Part shown: positions 11,525 through 24,129 of the stretch, one piece after another
Layout: every line of letters begins with the position of its first letter
Numbering within the stretch: position 1 is the stretch's first letter
Source: Anarhynchus alexandrinus
Lineage: Eukaryota; Chordata; Aves; Charadriiformes; Charadriidae
Assembly (NCBI GenBank): GCA_008711295.1
Contig: VUYV01000090.1
Location: 1,460,492-1,524,491, forward strand
DNA length: 64,000 nt
Direction: 5' to 3'
Notes under the pieces: generated by a model
Told to the model about the DNA's origin: nothing
Databases searched by the model: none
The model's input: only the letters and a program-made list of their open reading frames with translations
Translations under genes and position numbers: made by a program

Positions 11525-11541
11525 GGGGGGGGTGGGGAGGG
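11525..11541 (+). other. G-quadruplex-capable run
   Basis: GGGGGGGGTGGGGAGGG can be read as four runs of at least three G (G3-N2-G3-T-G4-A-G3), which satisfies the usual quadruplex pattern with short loops. It follows a TATGTATGTGTGTATG tract. No gene start is seen nearby. Confidence 0.6.
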
Positions 11542-11734
11542 ATTAGGCATTAATCAGTGATGCTTATGCTTAAATTGGCTGCTGCGGGTCTAGAAGTCAA
11601 GTATCGAAGTCCCGAAGTGGATGAAGGCTGGCGAGGAGGACGGGTAGGGCAGGGCCAGGCTTGGTGCTGGCTGTAGGACAGGAGCTCTAAGAGGAAAGCC
11701 AGAGAACCAAGGAACCATGCCATTTTGCAGCATG

Positions 11735-11945
11735 GATTCATAAGGAGAAGCATGAGCTGATTATTCCTTCTAGGACGTTGCTGAGCTTTATTAAAGCATT
11801 TTGCATTGCTGCTTGTAATGAGAAAGGAAAGGGAGCTCTCTCCACCTTCTGACCCCCCTCCCTCAAGCACCAATGCAAGGGAGGATTTATTGCTTCATTA
11901 GCGGCGTGCTCATGCTTCACAATGAGTATTAAAGCATTGGCTTAC
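11735..11945. promoter_or_regulatory. Candidate conserved non-coding element
   Basis: The segment includes TTTATTAAAGCATTTTGC, GCTGCTTGTAATGAG, CTTCATTAGCGGCG and GAGTATTAAAGCATTGGC. The word ATTAAAGCATT occurs twice, about 150 bp apart (near 11790 and 11930). The sequence is complex and not a known repeat, so it resembles enhancer-type DNA. The minus-strand open frames that cross it (11550-11873 and 11738-11920) look incidental. Confidence 0.22.
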
Positions 11946-13228
11946 TGGGTTATTTAGGGAATGACTCTTCCCACAGCTATCCCCCCTCCCACTGCCACTG
12001 CGCCCCCACTTTATTTCATATGCTATTGCCATTTACCCATCATGATCAAAATATCACTGTTTCCCTTTCTGTAGTGATAGGACACTGGCAACAGAACAAA
12101 TATTTTTAGGTTGACAGTATGTTGCAAAATTGTAATGTGGGCAGGGTAAATTGAAATCAAAGCAGAACCAAATTCCACTCATTCTTCAGATTCCCAGGCA
12201 GACTGAGACATCTTTTGCAGTTCATTGATCTTTTAACGTAGGCTTAGAGATCATTCCCAGACAAGGGGAGTAAGTTCCCAGATGGTGAAGGCTATGCTCT
12301 CTGATCCAGTTGTTCTTGTTTTTTTTTCCTCCCACAACTCTGTATTTCCTGTTATGAGACTATGGCAGGGCCTCTGCAGTGCCTGCATTTACCTACGCCC
12401 CTTCTTAATTACCCCTATACAAGGGTATTTTATCAAATGGCATATAGTCACTTTATCTAATGTCTTCCTGAATACATCAGTGATACAACAGAACTTTTCC
12501 TTTTGCAAAGCAATAATTGTGGTAGTCTTGTGAGTGTTGCTTTCTTCTATCATTAATTTCAATTATGTCCTGCTAGATTTCCGCAGCAGCTGTCCAGCGG
12601 TGAGGCTCTGTAGGCCACCATGCCCTGGCACTTCAAATTGTGGTTATGTTTAGAAAAGTGAATTCTTATTCAGCCTGTCTACTGCCTGTGCTTTGAGTCA
12701 TATTTGCTTACTTTACTGACAAAAACACATTTTTATTACTGCTACCATCACAGTGCCAATATACCTCCAAGCTGCAGGGTGACCTGTAATCTGCTCCGTC
12801 TTGTGTAGCCTCAACAACATTGTCAGCAAGGCTTTAATTGTAGATGATATTTTGGCCCTGATGCTTGGAACGGACTCATCTTGGCCTCCATCCACAAAAA
12901 AAAATTGTGACAGTGTATTTTTTTCTTTATGTGTTAGGAGGCACTTCACTACTTGATACTTGTTGGTTTTGTCACGAGTGAACAGTCTTTGATACCACCA
13001 GAGCAGCAGTCAGAGACACTAGGGTTCAAGCCACTTCTTTGGTGAACCTCAGGGGTGTTCAGCAGATACATATGCTCACTCTCTGAAGTGTCTTCAGAGG
13101 CAACATCCTTGTCGGACTTGCTGCGTTTGTATGAGCTGAATACTCTGAGCCGCCTACCTGTTTCTCTGTTTTTTTCTCTTGGGCTTGTAAGACTGCTCTG
13201 CACACAGAATTTTACTATCAAAAGGTAT
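11946..13228. other. Non-coding DNA, nothing recognised
   Basis: No gene, repeat family or RNA is visible. The longest open frames (about 80-115 codons, such as 12949-13299 on the minus strand) have no recognisable domain. Confidence 0.5.
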
Positions 13229-13276
13229 GATGCTTGTTTTGGCTCTGTAGTTGATACTTGTTTTGGCTCTGTAGTA
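13229..13276 (+). repeat. 24-bp tandem repeat, two copies
   Basis: GATGCTTGTTTTGGCTCTGT followed by AGTT (13229-13252) is repeated directly as GATACTTGTTTTGGCTCTGT followed by AGTA (13253-13276). The two copies differ at two positions. This is a small slippage-type duplication with no evident function. Confidence 0.9.
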
Positions 13277-16200
13277 ATGAGTGGAATTATTTTTAGCATT
13301 AAGCCAGGCTAATTTGACAGTGCTATTGCAGTTTAACAAATTAACACTTCAATTTGTCATTTCTACCATCCCTTAGGGGAGGGGTTATTCTGAAGGGTAC
13401 TACAGTTAGCAGTGGCAGCAGGCACCACCGTCATCAGCAGCAACAGTTCCTGGCTCCTTGCGACTTTGAAGTGGTGCAAACATCAGTACTGGCATGCTTT
13501 TCATGGTCTGGGAACGCCTGCATTACCAGCGCTCATGCCAGGATGCATTCTCACTATGGAGGAAGGAATAGCCAGGGCACTGCAGAACTTTTTCTGCTAT
13601 TCATATTCGTAGTGACGATGAGTATTATTCTCATCAGTATTTCACCACTGGTAACATGGCTGCCTCTTTGCTTTTTAGGACACCTTTTGTGCACCTACGG
13701 CTCCCTACTAAGAAATAAGATGTGCCAAAGACTCTTTGCTGGCCCTGAAGCCAAGCAGCGTGGCACTGTGTGTGCGCACATTGCTAAACTCTCTTGCCCC
13801 TCAAAACTTGGTGACCTGATTCAAACATCCTATGGGGAACATGAGGCCAGAGACTAAGGTAACACCCAGAATGGACAATGGCATGCAAGTGCTGGAGCCC
13901 ATGACCTGGCCATATTATTTTAGCAATACAGATGTAGTCCTTGAGGGCAAATAACTTGCTTGTCTCTAGTATCTTGGCCTGTATCTGGTATATATCAAGA
14001 CAGCCTTTGCTCTGAATACTAAACAGAAAACTTTAGGACCAGCGTGGCTGTTGCAGTGGTCTTTATTGTGTTCGTTCACCAAGTCTTGATGATACCTCTC
14101 CAACGTGTGTGCTTCTTGTCCATGGTATGGTGTCTCTTGGTTCAGTGCTTTTGGGAATGTCCAAAAAGTCCTCCAAAACCTGTGTACACAAATAGAAAAT
14201 CCAAAAAAGAGTTCTTCCTTTCATCTCCTTCTTTCCCACACCAAGGCTCTCTCCAAGGTGAGGGCATCCAAATCCCTCTGTATCCTCTTGGGAAATGGTG
14301 AAAGGATCTCATGGGGCTTGCCGGAGAGTCCTAGCCTGGCAGTCACGGCACAGAGGGTGCTGAGTCCTGTTCCATGTAGGTGCACGTGTGATTGAGCTTG
14401 TAGGAGCCGTCTGCTGCTTTGTCTGCTCCAGTGGGGCAGATATAGGCGGGGCCCTGGCAAAACAGTGATCCTCAGCCTACATTTGCCCACCTCCTCCTCG
14501 CTTCTTTAACTACAAAGTTATGAAAGTTGGTGGGTTTTGGGCTGGTGTGGTTCGTCATGGGACAACAGATGAGCTGGGCCTGGGCTAAGTGCTAGCAGGA
14601 TCTGCGGGACTCTGGTGGATGCATATAATCAAAACACATATGATTATCATGCAATCATAATTTTTGTTGTTTCAGTGCTTGAGAACACTTGGCTTTGATT
14701 TAGCTAGGCCCCAAGCACAAGCTTATCATTAATAATCAGGAAACTCTTTTACTCTTTGTGTTTAGTTAAAAGGAAATTTCTCCACTATTTACCACATAAC
14801 CACATCCTTTACCATCACAGTTTTATTTTCTGGCAATCCAGAACTTTGAGAGGTGAATACCTCTGAGCTCAGGCAAATGGGGATAAATACCCCATTTTTA
14901 GTGGCAACGGTTGGCATAGATACCTATAATTAATATTTAGTTAAACACATACTAGATCAGGCCTCAGAATAACTTGAACACGAAAGATACTGTCAGATCT
15001 TGGCAAACCAGAAAGTAGGTACCTATTGCAGGAATGAAAACAAATCAATATCAGCACATTGTCAGTCACAATGTTTATTTTGTTCTTTTTTTTTCTATAA
15101 CCTTGTTTCATGGATTTTCAGTTTCTGGCATTTTTTCTCACAGTGTGAGTGATATGTTGGGATTAAGGCATTAACTCTAAGACAAGGCTTTCCAGTTTCT
15201 AAGTTACCTCACTTGATGATGACTGTACATTAAGTTTCGTATTACAGCTCATCAATTTGCAGAGTCTCCTAACTTGATCCTCTTACAGACGAGGGTTTTC
15301 CAGGGGGTTACAGCTGCATCCAGCTCTGCTTTAGTTTCTGCCTTTAACAAACATTTGAAAAACTAAGGCATGAATCTTACAGGGAAAGCCAGTAGTTAAT
15401 CTGTCAGGTTGAAAAATATTTTTAAAATATTTTGGGATACTAATCTGTTAGCATGTGGTAGATTTTGCCTGACCTTTGAGGAATTATAATTTCGGATACA
15501 TAAATTTCTTTTAATTGGCACTTTATGGTAAGAATCATGATTGCTTTACATTTTCAAGGCAGAACACTTGAGATACTTTACTTCTTACTGGCTAAAGAAG
15601 GAGTCAGGGAGTGCTTGCAGAGTCTTTTAATGCTTTGTCAAGTTTCGCATTGGCTAGAGCTCAATGACAAACCTCCATTTTAATGTAAGGATCCATAGAT
15701 GCTGAGGTTTGTTTGCACAGTGCAATGTTATTTCTCCAGTATCTTTCCTCTCTTATGCCCAGGCGAGAACATGACAGAGTTATCAGCAATACCTCCAGGT
15801 AAGAGGCTCTTTGGGCAATATAAAACTTACTATTCCCAAGAGCTGTGATAGGAAGGGCAAGAAATGGGAGCTGTGTCCTCAGTGAAGAATTTTGATTTTC
15901 CTTCCTAAGCGTTCAGCAAGAAGTCTGGCTCAGGATTTGCCACTCAATTAACACCCACATTAACTCCATTGTAGAAAACAATCCCTGATTCCCCAGAAAG
16001 AAAACTATATTATCAAATCTGGTTGTTTTTTTTTTTTTAATTAATAGGAAATTTCTCTGTTTTTGCAAAGTCCAGCAAACTGCAATCAAGTAATGCATTT
16101 GTATAGACAGACAAATTTATGTTTTCTTTTTTATTTCTTCCCTTTTGGTAATCTGAAGGGCATTGATTTTTATTTTTTTTTTAATGTAGAAACAATCCAC

Positions 16201-19200
16201 AGTAATCAGCTGGTTCTTGTATTCTTTGTGCCCTTTCCTGAGCCATTCCCTGATTACTACAATGTAATTTCATTTGCTTTTATTAATTACCTCTTTTTGC
16301 TTGTACTGTCAGATTAGTTCTGAAATATTTCCATTGTAGAAGCTATTTAAACCTTCCTCCTTTAGATCCATACCAGATAATCAGGGGAATTTGATTAAAA
16401 TGGGAGGCTGACTTTTGATTCATGTTTCTTTTTCTAAGATGAGGGAAGAAAGTTCAGGTCATCTTTGAACCACATATAATACTCGTCAAAAAACAGTATG
16501 ATAATCCTGACTTCAGTGGTCTTCATCTCAGTAGGAACTTAGTTCTATTTATCTACGTGTAATTTCTATTCAAAATATGAATTAAAACAGTGCAGTTAAA
16601 AAAATTACCACAGCTCACACAATCATGCCGAAGAATCTGTAGAGACATAAATCTTCTGCCCTTACAGCAGAAATAAAATGTGTCCATAGTTCTCATTAAG
16701 AAAAGAGAATGAACAATGAGATAGCAAAATGTGCAGAGGACATAGTGCTATTTAGATGACAGAATTTCAGAGGGTACTTAAAAATTCTAGTTGGGTGATC
16801 AGCACAGCAGCCAAGAAATTTTTGTCCTGAAAAATGCAGATTAAGGCATGGTCAAAGGTAGATTGCTTCTTTTGAACAGTAACCACTTGGGAAACAGAAC
16901 TGGACGTCACTGCGGGGAGTTCTGCGTGCAGAAATGGTCAAAAAGCAAAAAAAAATACTCGCTTTGGTAGTTTCTTTCTGTCGCTGGAACTTGGGCATTT
17001 TTCTCAACCTGTGTTGAAGCTTTTAGGTTTTACCTTTTCATAAAACTGAAGTTATTTTAAAGGACGATCAGTTCCTGCAGGTAGTAACTAGACTGATTTT
17101 TTTTTGTCTTCATTTATTTTCTTCAATACATTACCAAAGCAATTGATAGACGTCTCAAAAGGTGACTGACTTCTGCCTCTGAATACTTGTGCATTTGTAA
17201 ATATGTATTTCTTTGTTATTATTTTTAATTGTGCATGGTCCTATGTAATCAAGACAAATGATAATAACAAGTATAAGTCAGCTTTTCAGATTTATGTTTA
17301 TGTATTTATTTTAGTTATAGTACAATTCAGAATAGGACCATTGTGGTGCTGTTTCTCTTCAGTTTCTACCAATATCTGTTGAATGTCTGCCTTCACAGAA
17401 AAGGGTAGAGGATTGTTGGGGTTGTCTAGTGTAGCATCAGATACTGTCAGAGACTGCAAAAGGGGACGTTTTCCTCGTGGCCATCTCTTGACACTGTAGT
17501 AGTTTCCCCAATAAAAAGTATTTCTTGTATTTCCCATTTTTAGGAGTTTTTGAGAAGCTTTCAGTGCTCTGAGAGTGACTGACCCTACGTCCCCAGAGCA
17601 GCACGGCATGTGGCTGTGCCTGTCTGTGTTCAGCAGAGCAGTTAAGTGCGTTCTTAAGTTTAAATATGTGAGTAAAGTTAAATATGTGCTTCACTGCTTT
17701 GTAAAAAGTTATGGCTGTCTCAGTCTTGGCCAGTAAAGGCTAGTTTGCTGACATCTGGGCAAGCTGCAAAGGCCTGTCCAGCTGTGAGTTGCCATCTCTC
17801 GTTTCTGCTCTGATTCACGGGCATCTTCAAGAGGTCGTTGTTGCTGAGGGACTGCCTCAGAGCACTGCAGATTACAGCTTTCCCTAGCAATGCCTGCATT
17901 TTCTCCATTATACCTGGCACAAACAATCAAACAAATGCAAACCAGAGAAGCAAAATAAATCAGACAGAAGCCTCAGAGGTAAATGAAGAACCTTTGTTTT
18001 CCATTTAAACCTGCTGGATGCAGTAGTCTGTATGCCAGACCTTGGATCTCTTGAAAATGACTTATTCCCGGCATAATTTGCCACCGACATTAGACTGAAT
18101 GAAAATCCATCAGCGAATGGCTTCCAGGTAGAGACTCTGCAACATTCGGATTTAGTTCCAAATTTCAAAGGTCGTTTAGAAAATCCAGGTCAGGATTCAG
18201 AGCTGAATTTCAAATGTCCCTGAAGTTCATGTTTGTTCAGACCTAAGCTTACAGATCTGAACCAACATGATAATGCAGATTTAAAATAAGAACTTTTAGG
18301 TTTATGTAGAATCGTTTATTCAAACCCTTGGTTACTTTTTTCTCTGTGGTGTTATTTACCAGTCACAAGGGCATGTAAAGTAACTACTTAATAATTATGA
18401 ACTGCTAAAGCCAATCATTATGCATTGAAAATGTGTGAGTGCAAATTCTCTAAATGATGTGGAAGTTGGACTGTTGGGAACATTCAGATTGTACATTATG
18501 AAAGTGTAGGCTACTCTCTAGTACATTTGTCTGATATACAAGACAATTTCATCTCAACTTGGATGAGATACAGAAGCGTAGGCTCTGTGGAATATGAAGT
18601 GGGCTTGGTGGAGCAGAGGGAAATTCATGTTATGTTCAATGTGCCTAGTAAATAATGAGATATTAAATTATAATGTGTTCCAGGAGTTTTCAACTGTATT
18701 TTCTCTTTAATCATTTCATTACTCAGAGTCCTTTGTTTCTGACTTGTGTCTTTCATTAGAATTTTAGGACTCGAGTATGTGTGTGGGGAGCTCTGTGAAG
18801 CTCCCTGTGGCACCTCCACTGTATTAATTCCTTCAAATAAGAAGGAGATTTGTCTACAGTAGAACCCCCGTTTCTTGAGCTACACATTTCTGCTACGGGC
18901 ATGAGCTCCTGGGCAAGCCTGTGAAGACAGGCTTCATCCTCAGCAGCCACCACGTATAGCTGGGGCTTCCTTGGACTGTATCTCACTTCCATGGCAGCAT
19001 ACTTCGAACGAGCAGATGTGAACCCTTTTTCAGCGATTCTTGCAGCAGAAGTGACGTAGTGTGACTGCAGGGGTGGAAGCAAAGGAAAAGACTCTTGCAG
19101 CCTTATGTGAGCGAGCGTTATCCTCCTTAGTGTTCCCGTCCCTTGGCATCGCTGTGTGAGCGTTGGACCAGCAAGCAGGATTGGTGCTTTCAAACAGATG

Positions 19201-20639
19201 GGCCCGAGCACAGTCTGAGCCAAGGGAAACATGTATGTGAATCACTTGTGGGTGTTAAGGGCAGGATTCCCATTTGATATTCTCAGCACTGCAGCAGGTA
19301 TAAGGGTGCAAATATTGAAACAGCATAAAGCACTCGAGCCTCTCAAAAATGCACGGTAGATTCTTAAATTGCTGTTAGTGGGAAGGGGAAGGGAGCTTCT
19401 GCAGGTAGGCTCACCAAGCAGTAGAGGATTTAGGGGTGTGCAGTCTATTTTGTCGCCAATGAATCAAAGAAGCCCTGGCATGTGAATTTGGGACCAGGAA
19501 GGCAAAAAGTCTTCTAATGCATAGTCTTAGTGAAACTCAAGGACTGATTTTTCAGCTATTTCCCTTTGATTACCAGGTGCTAAAGTCTGTATTACAGGAA
19601 AGCAAGGAAAGTGCTTTAATGATGTTTCCATAAACAAGATCCTGATTTCCTGGACTGAAGCCTCAGGGAGCATTATAATGTGGCAATTGGTATGGGCCGG
19701 TGTACTGGTTGTTTTGTTTTACCTTGTGCTATTCAGAGGAGCCTAAAGGTGTTTGATCCCTGGTCGCTCATGACTTTCTTATGTTTCTTTGAAAATCTCC
19801 TCTTTAATGTTCACTGTAAAATAAACCCTGTTGACATTGGCTACGTTTATGGTACCAGACTGCAAGAGCTCTCCTTTCTGTGCTTCCCAGTCTGGGCACA
19901 CAAACTAGCCATGCTTTATTTTCGTATGGGATAAGACTTGGCCATGCAAGTACGCTGTTCTCCCAGACCTACAGTTTTAAGGAAAGGAAACATGCCTGGG
20001 TAGGAGCAAAGACATGCTCCGAGAGATGTCCTGCCGGACTAGGTGAGCAGGAATACAAGTCATACATTAATGTACCCCCACTGTTAAATCCATACATTGG
20101 CAGAGACACTACTTTGTATCTTAGTACTTTTTATACACACAGAATTTATCCAAATATGGTGCTTACTGAATACCCTGCCATATTATTTGTGAAAACACTT
20201 ATTTAGATGCACAGTTATTTCACTTGCATGCACATGCCTTTTTTTTTTATTTTTTTTTAATGTGAGTGAATGGACTGACATACATGTATAGTTGCCAAGG
20301 CCACAACTGGAACAATTTAACCTACTGTAAATAAAAAGCCAGAAAATCTTTGCAGTCTTGGATAAGGTCGCACTTTCAGTGTGGGTCCAGGGTCAATGCC
20401 AATCAAACTTGTATAATTGCAGTAAGAGAACATTAAGGTTGCAACGATCGCGCTCCAGAATTGGAAATTTTGGAGCACATGTTGGCTGAATTCTTTGGTG
20501 TGTAGTGATATTGTCTTTAACAACCATACATAGGCACACATACACTCACATTACCAGCTGATGGCAAATGTGCCCATAGATGGCACTCAGAAATATGTAA
20601 CAGTGTTTATGGCTTTTGCAGGATCAATAAAGTTCATTG
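13277..20639. other. Non-coding DNA, no gene supported
   Basis: The longest open frames here are 13354-13857 (+, 167 codons, with a hydrophobic stretch in the middle) and 18756-19232 (-, 158 codons). I recognise neither, and neither is bounded by convincing exon signals. The minus-strand frame at 17720-17926 contains a short PDVSKLAFTG peptide resembling a common aldehyde dehydrogenase motif. Nothing else of that fold is present, so I treat it as chance. Short homopolymers occur near 16027, 16170 and 20240. No other repeat is recognised. Confidence 0.45.
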
Positions 20640-20960
20640 TTGTGCAGTCCAAATAGCTCCCGTTGGCGCATCTCTCTTTACGGCAGCTTTGAACAACAAA
20701 GCCCTTGTTCGAGGGTTCTGAGAAATGGTAATGTAGTTTCAAAGACACTCATATAATACAGATATATTTTACTAAATTGAAGCATTTGATAAATAATACA
20801 AAGCCTACACAGGAAATATTAAATGCAGTTTAATTTGTCTCCTGCTATATTGCAGGGTGCTCTCAAATAAATATGCACTTTATTTTAGAAGATCAGTATT
20901 GCATTGCTTTGCTAGTATGAAAATATGCAGCGCTGATCTGAAATGTGACTTGACACTTGA
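20640..20960. promoter_or_regulatory. Candidate conserved non-coding element
   Basis: This is complex, non-repetitive sequence with a SOX-type core pair (TTTGAACAACAAAGCCC), octamer-like AAATATGCA words (20870-20876 and 20920-20926) and ATTTAATTTG-type homeodomain cores. SOX and POU sites near each other are common in neural and stem-cell enhancers. The finding here is only motif texture, and these short motifs are frequent by chance in AT-rich DNA. Confidence 0.22.
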
Positions 20961-21699
20961 AAATATAACCTAGAACTAGCAAAAGGAGTAAAGGAAAACA
21001 TGCTGGCTTGCCATCATCTTAGCTTAGCACCTGACTTACAGATGCCCTACATTCAGAACATATTTTTTTTAAATGCAGAGTCATGGATGTATTTATTTCA
21101 TGATTATCTCCATGTCTTCCTCCACATTCAGGTGCCTTTGTGGACAATGGCTAACTCTGCTTGTGCATACTGTAAGCTGGCTTGAATCTTTCATAATAAG
21201 CACCTTCAAAACCTGATTATCTGAAGTTATCTGGGAGCACTGAAACCTTCAGAGAGGCAGTGGTATCAATATTGCAGGGCTAAACACTCCTCTGCTTGGC
21301 AGAGGTTCTTTGGTGCATTGGTTGCCCTACAGCCACCCCAAATCTGCAAGCTGGTGTTACTTTGCTGTGTACAACCTGTGTAGATGGACTATATTATCAG
21401 CATTCAGTATGACCCTGAATCTTTTGCAGAGAACGGGGAGGGAGTTTCCCGAAGAAGTGATGTTGATGGATGGGCTGGGCAAGTGTTAGTACCTTTTCCT
21501 CAGCACATCAAACACAGCGTACGCTGGGCCGCATGTGCTAAGAGGAGGTGTTACGGTCACCCTTGCCTGCAGTTTCAGATGGATGACAAATCCTCTCTGA
21601 AAACTTCATGCTGTAATACTCTATCCTGTTTCAATATGGCAAGGAGTCAGATTTGTACGTGCTTACTTCTAAATACAAATTAATATAAATAATAGGTGA

Positions 21700-21930
21700 A
21701 TATTTTCATTTGATATTCTGTTCAATTAAAGAATGAGTCAATTGATTAACCTGTTATTCAGTCCATTATTCAGGGTTGTATCACAATGAAGTCACAATTA
21801 TTTATGAAACTTTGATTAATTTAAAATCTGTTCTTGGCTTTAGGCCATCAATTAAACTATATAAAAAAGAAGCAATTAGTCACTTTACCTTTTAAGAATT
21901 TTTTATTTAAGTTCTTACAAAGATTTATTT
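21700..21930. promoter_or_regulatory. Candidate ATTA-rich conserved element
   Basis: This tract has a high density of homeodomain-type cores (TCAATTAAAG, CAATTGATTAACC, TTGATTAATTT, CATCAATTAAAC, GCAATTAGTC). The complex texture differs from a simple AT repeat. It could be a developmental enhancer, or simply AT-rich DNA. Confidence 0.2.
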
Positions 21931-23310
21931 CTATCTTGAAAAGACTATAGCCATATGCCACCGTGTTCGTCTCTCTTAGGTCTGTTATTTCACCTCCTAT
22001 TTTCATTTAATCACAAAAATTTGCTGAAAGCCGTGAGTACTCAGCACCTTCCCAAACCAGGCGACTTGGGTTTCATTGCCTAAGCATGCATTCAGGCATT
22101 AGCTTTAGGTAGACGTGTTTTGAAATGCTGGGCAGTGGTTTCTAGCAGGAATGTTAATCTTTACGAGCACCACCACTGAGATTTCAGTCTTTGAGGGCTG
22201 CCCCTTGCGGTAATGAAAAGGCCTGTGTTTCAACGATCCTATCATATTTGCTGGCTGGAGTTCTAACTCCTGGTAGGGCCACTTAAGTCTAACAGGTCAA
22301 AAAGGCCAGATGAAATGAAGTTCACTGTTTTGCCAGACTGGCAGATGATTGATAGTTCTCTAACTTATTAGCAAAATAAAGTCAAGCATCAAAAATACAC
22401 TAAGGTAGTCACACTAACAAGATAACGGACTTCACAATGTTTGCAAGTCTTGATGTAAGTCATTGGTAAAGCCAGGCCTCTACGACAGTCTTTTCTGAAG
22501 TTAAGTATGTAAGTAAATTTCTAGAGCATTAGAACAATAGTTGCAATAATAAAAGTTGATAACGGTAATGAAAGAAATGGACAAGCGCAAGCCCTAAATC
22601 CTTGGAGTGCGCAAACATCAGTGCTGACAAAAAGCAATTTAAAAATGAAAAAATCTGTAATATAGCCAAGGATGCAAGATAGTTGCTATTCAGTGAGCAG
22701 AACGTTAATTCAGAAACAGCGTCATCACTCATAGGCTAAGAGCCAGTTATGACTGTGGAGTTACTCATCAGCGCGCTCCGACTGACAACATTGCTAGGCT
22801 GGTATCTTTGCAAGAATGGCAATAACAAAAGTTGGGGCAGTCAAAATATATTGGAGAAAGCAATGAGCAAGCACTATCCCTGTATTTTAGATCAGCACGA
22901 GGAAAACATGGTAATCGGTGCCCAGTGTCAGCGTTCAGAGCGAGCGGAAACCATTGTTAAATGTGGCTGTCTACAAGTCATAGGAGTCATCCAAATGGAG
23001 TCACTGGGAATTGGGTTAATTGGTTTAACTTTTCCTAAAAGGCAATTTAGGTCAGCTCTTACAGATATGAGATGGTATAGATGAGCTAATATTAGAAATT
23101 ACCAGATTTTTTGTTTGGTAAGACCGAAGAACAAATTCATTAAAAAAGCACACCCCTTTTATGATGATGCTGCAAAAACATGAAAGTGACACTTTGGGAT
23201 GTTTTAACTTTTTTGTCAGTGGCAGTAAAAGTGCTCTGCTCTTCTTGGAACTGGTGTAGCTGCAGTTGAAATACGGTTTTGGGAGCCAGGCTTTAAGAGT
23301 AGACAGACCG
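21931..23310. other. Non-coding DNA, nothing recognised
   Basis: The + strand open frame 22749-23084 (111 codons) has no recognisable domain. It is not the endonuclease domain that would be expected upstream of the LINE fossil at 24.1-25.6 kb. No repeats are recognised. Confidence 0.45.
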
Positions 23311-23640
23311 GATAGACCCCAGAGGAGGGTAACAGGAAAAGAGGATTAGAAAACGTGCTTATGGAAACAAGGTGAAGGAACTGATTTGTCTAATTTAGCA
23401 AAAAGAGGCCTGAGGGGAAACTTCATCTCCCAAAACATACACAAATGATGGGAAGGAATAGTGAGCAATTGTTCCAACACTGGGACAGTCGTTCAGGGCT
23501 CCTCATTAGAGGCTTTTAAAAAGTGGTTAAAGGAAACTCTGCCAGGGATAGTCTGCAACAGCTTGATCCCAAGTTAATGCAGAGAGTGGGGCCAAAACAG
23601 CCTTGTAATTCTTTTCCAACTCTTCTTTTTTATGACCCTA
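23311..23640 (+). mobile_element. Ancient CR1-type LINE 3' end
   Basis: The order of words matches the CR1 3' region in plus orientation. CCAGAGGAGGGTAACAGGAA and GGTGAAGGAACTGATTTGTC are followed by AAAAAGAGGCCTGAGGGGAA, matching the family's 'gagctg..tgtttagcctggagaagaggaggctgaggggagac'. Then come CAATTGTTCCAACACTGGGA and TTAGAGGCTTTTAAAAAGTG (family 'ggaggtttttaa..'). The copy closes with TTGTAATTCTTTTCCAACTC, the 'ggtcccttccaact' closing block. Divergence is much greater than in the 6493-6713 copy, so this is an older subfamily. No coding capacity remains. Confidence 0.72.
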
Positions 23641-24129
23641 AAAAAAGCGTAAGGAAAAGGCTAATCAAGGCATAACAAAACAAATTTCCAGTTGTACCGA
23701 TGAAACAAGTCTACGTGTGTTGAGGCTCAGATCCTGTACAAGTCAGCCCTGATGTGCCATTGTTTTTTTTTGAATGATCATATTGTAGATGCTGCAACAG
23801 CTGTTATTGATTTTCAGAAAAGTGTCTCTGAAGTCTGCATAACTGAGGGACAGAAAAGAAACAAGCCAAAAAAAGCATTAACTCCTCAGAAATACCTCTG
23901 AAAAAAGAGGCAGCAAAAAGTTGTACAACAAAGGACAGTGCAGTACGAGGCAACATGAGTAGAAATGAAGGGAACAACATGGATAATTTCATCAAGAAGT
24001 TGAAACAATTGGTTAAGGGGATTGTAGTAAAGTATTCTACCAGTTCAACTACTGAACTTGATTAAGACTTTGACCACCCGGAAATTTTTATTATGGCACT
24101 TGCTTTACAGATACAGTAGAAAGATATGA

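Noticed and set aside
13354..13857. 167-codon + strand open frame with a hydrophobic middle
   Set aside because: It is the longest in the window, but no family is recognisable and a few frames of this length are expected by chance in 64 kb.
17720..17926. Minus-strand frame with PDVSKLAFTG, like an aldehyde dehydrogenase motif, after an acceptor-like TTGTTTGTGCCAG
   Set aside because: Only about ten residues resemble the family. The expected flanking motifs are absent, a stop follows directly, and no donor is present.
18756..19232. 158-codon minus-strand open frame
   Set aside because: There is no domain, no splice context and no repeat origin. GC is locally higher, which lengthens chance frames.
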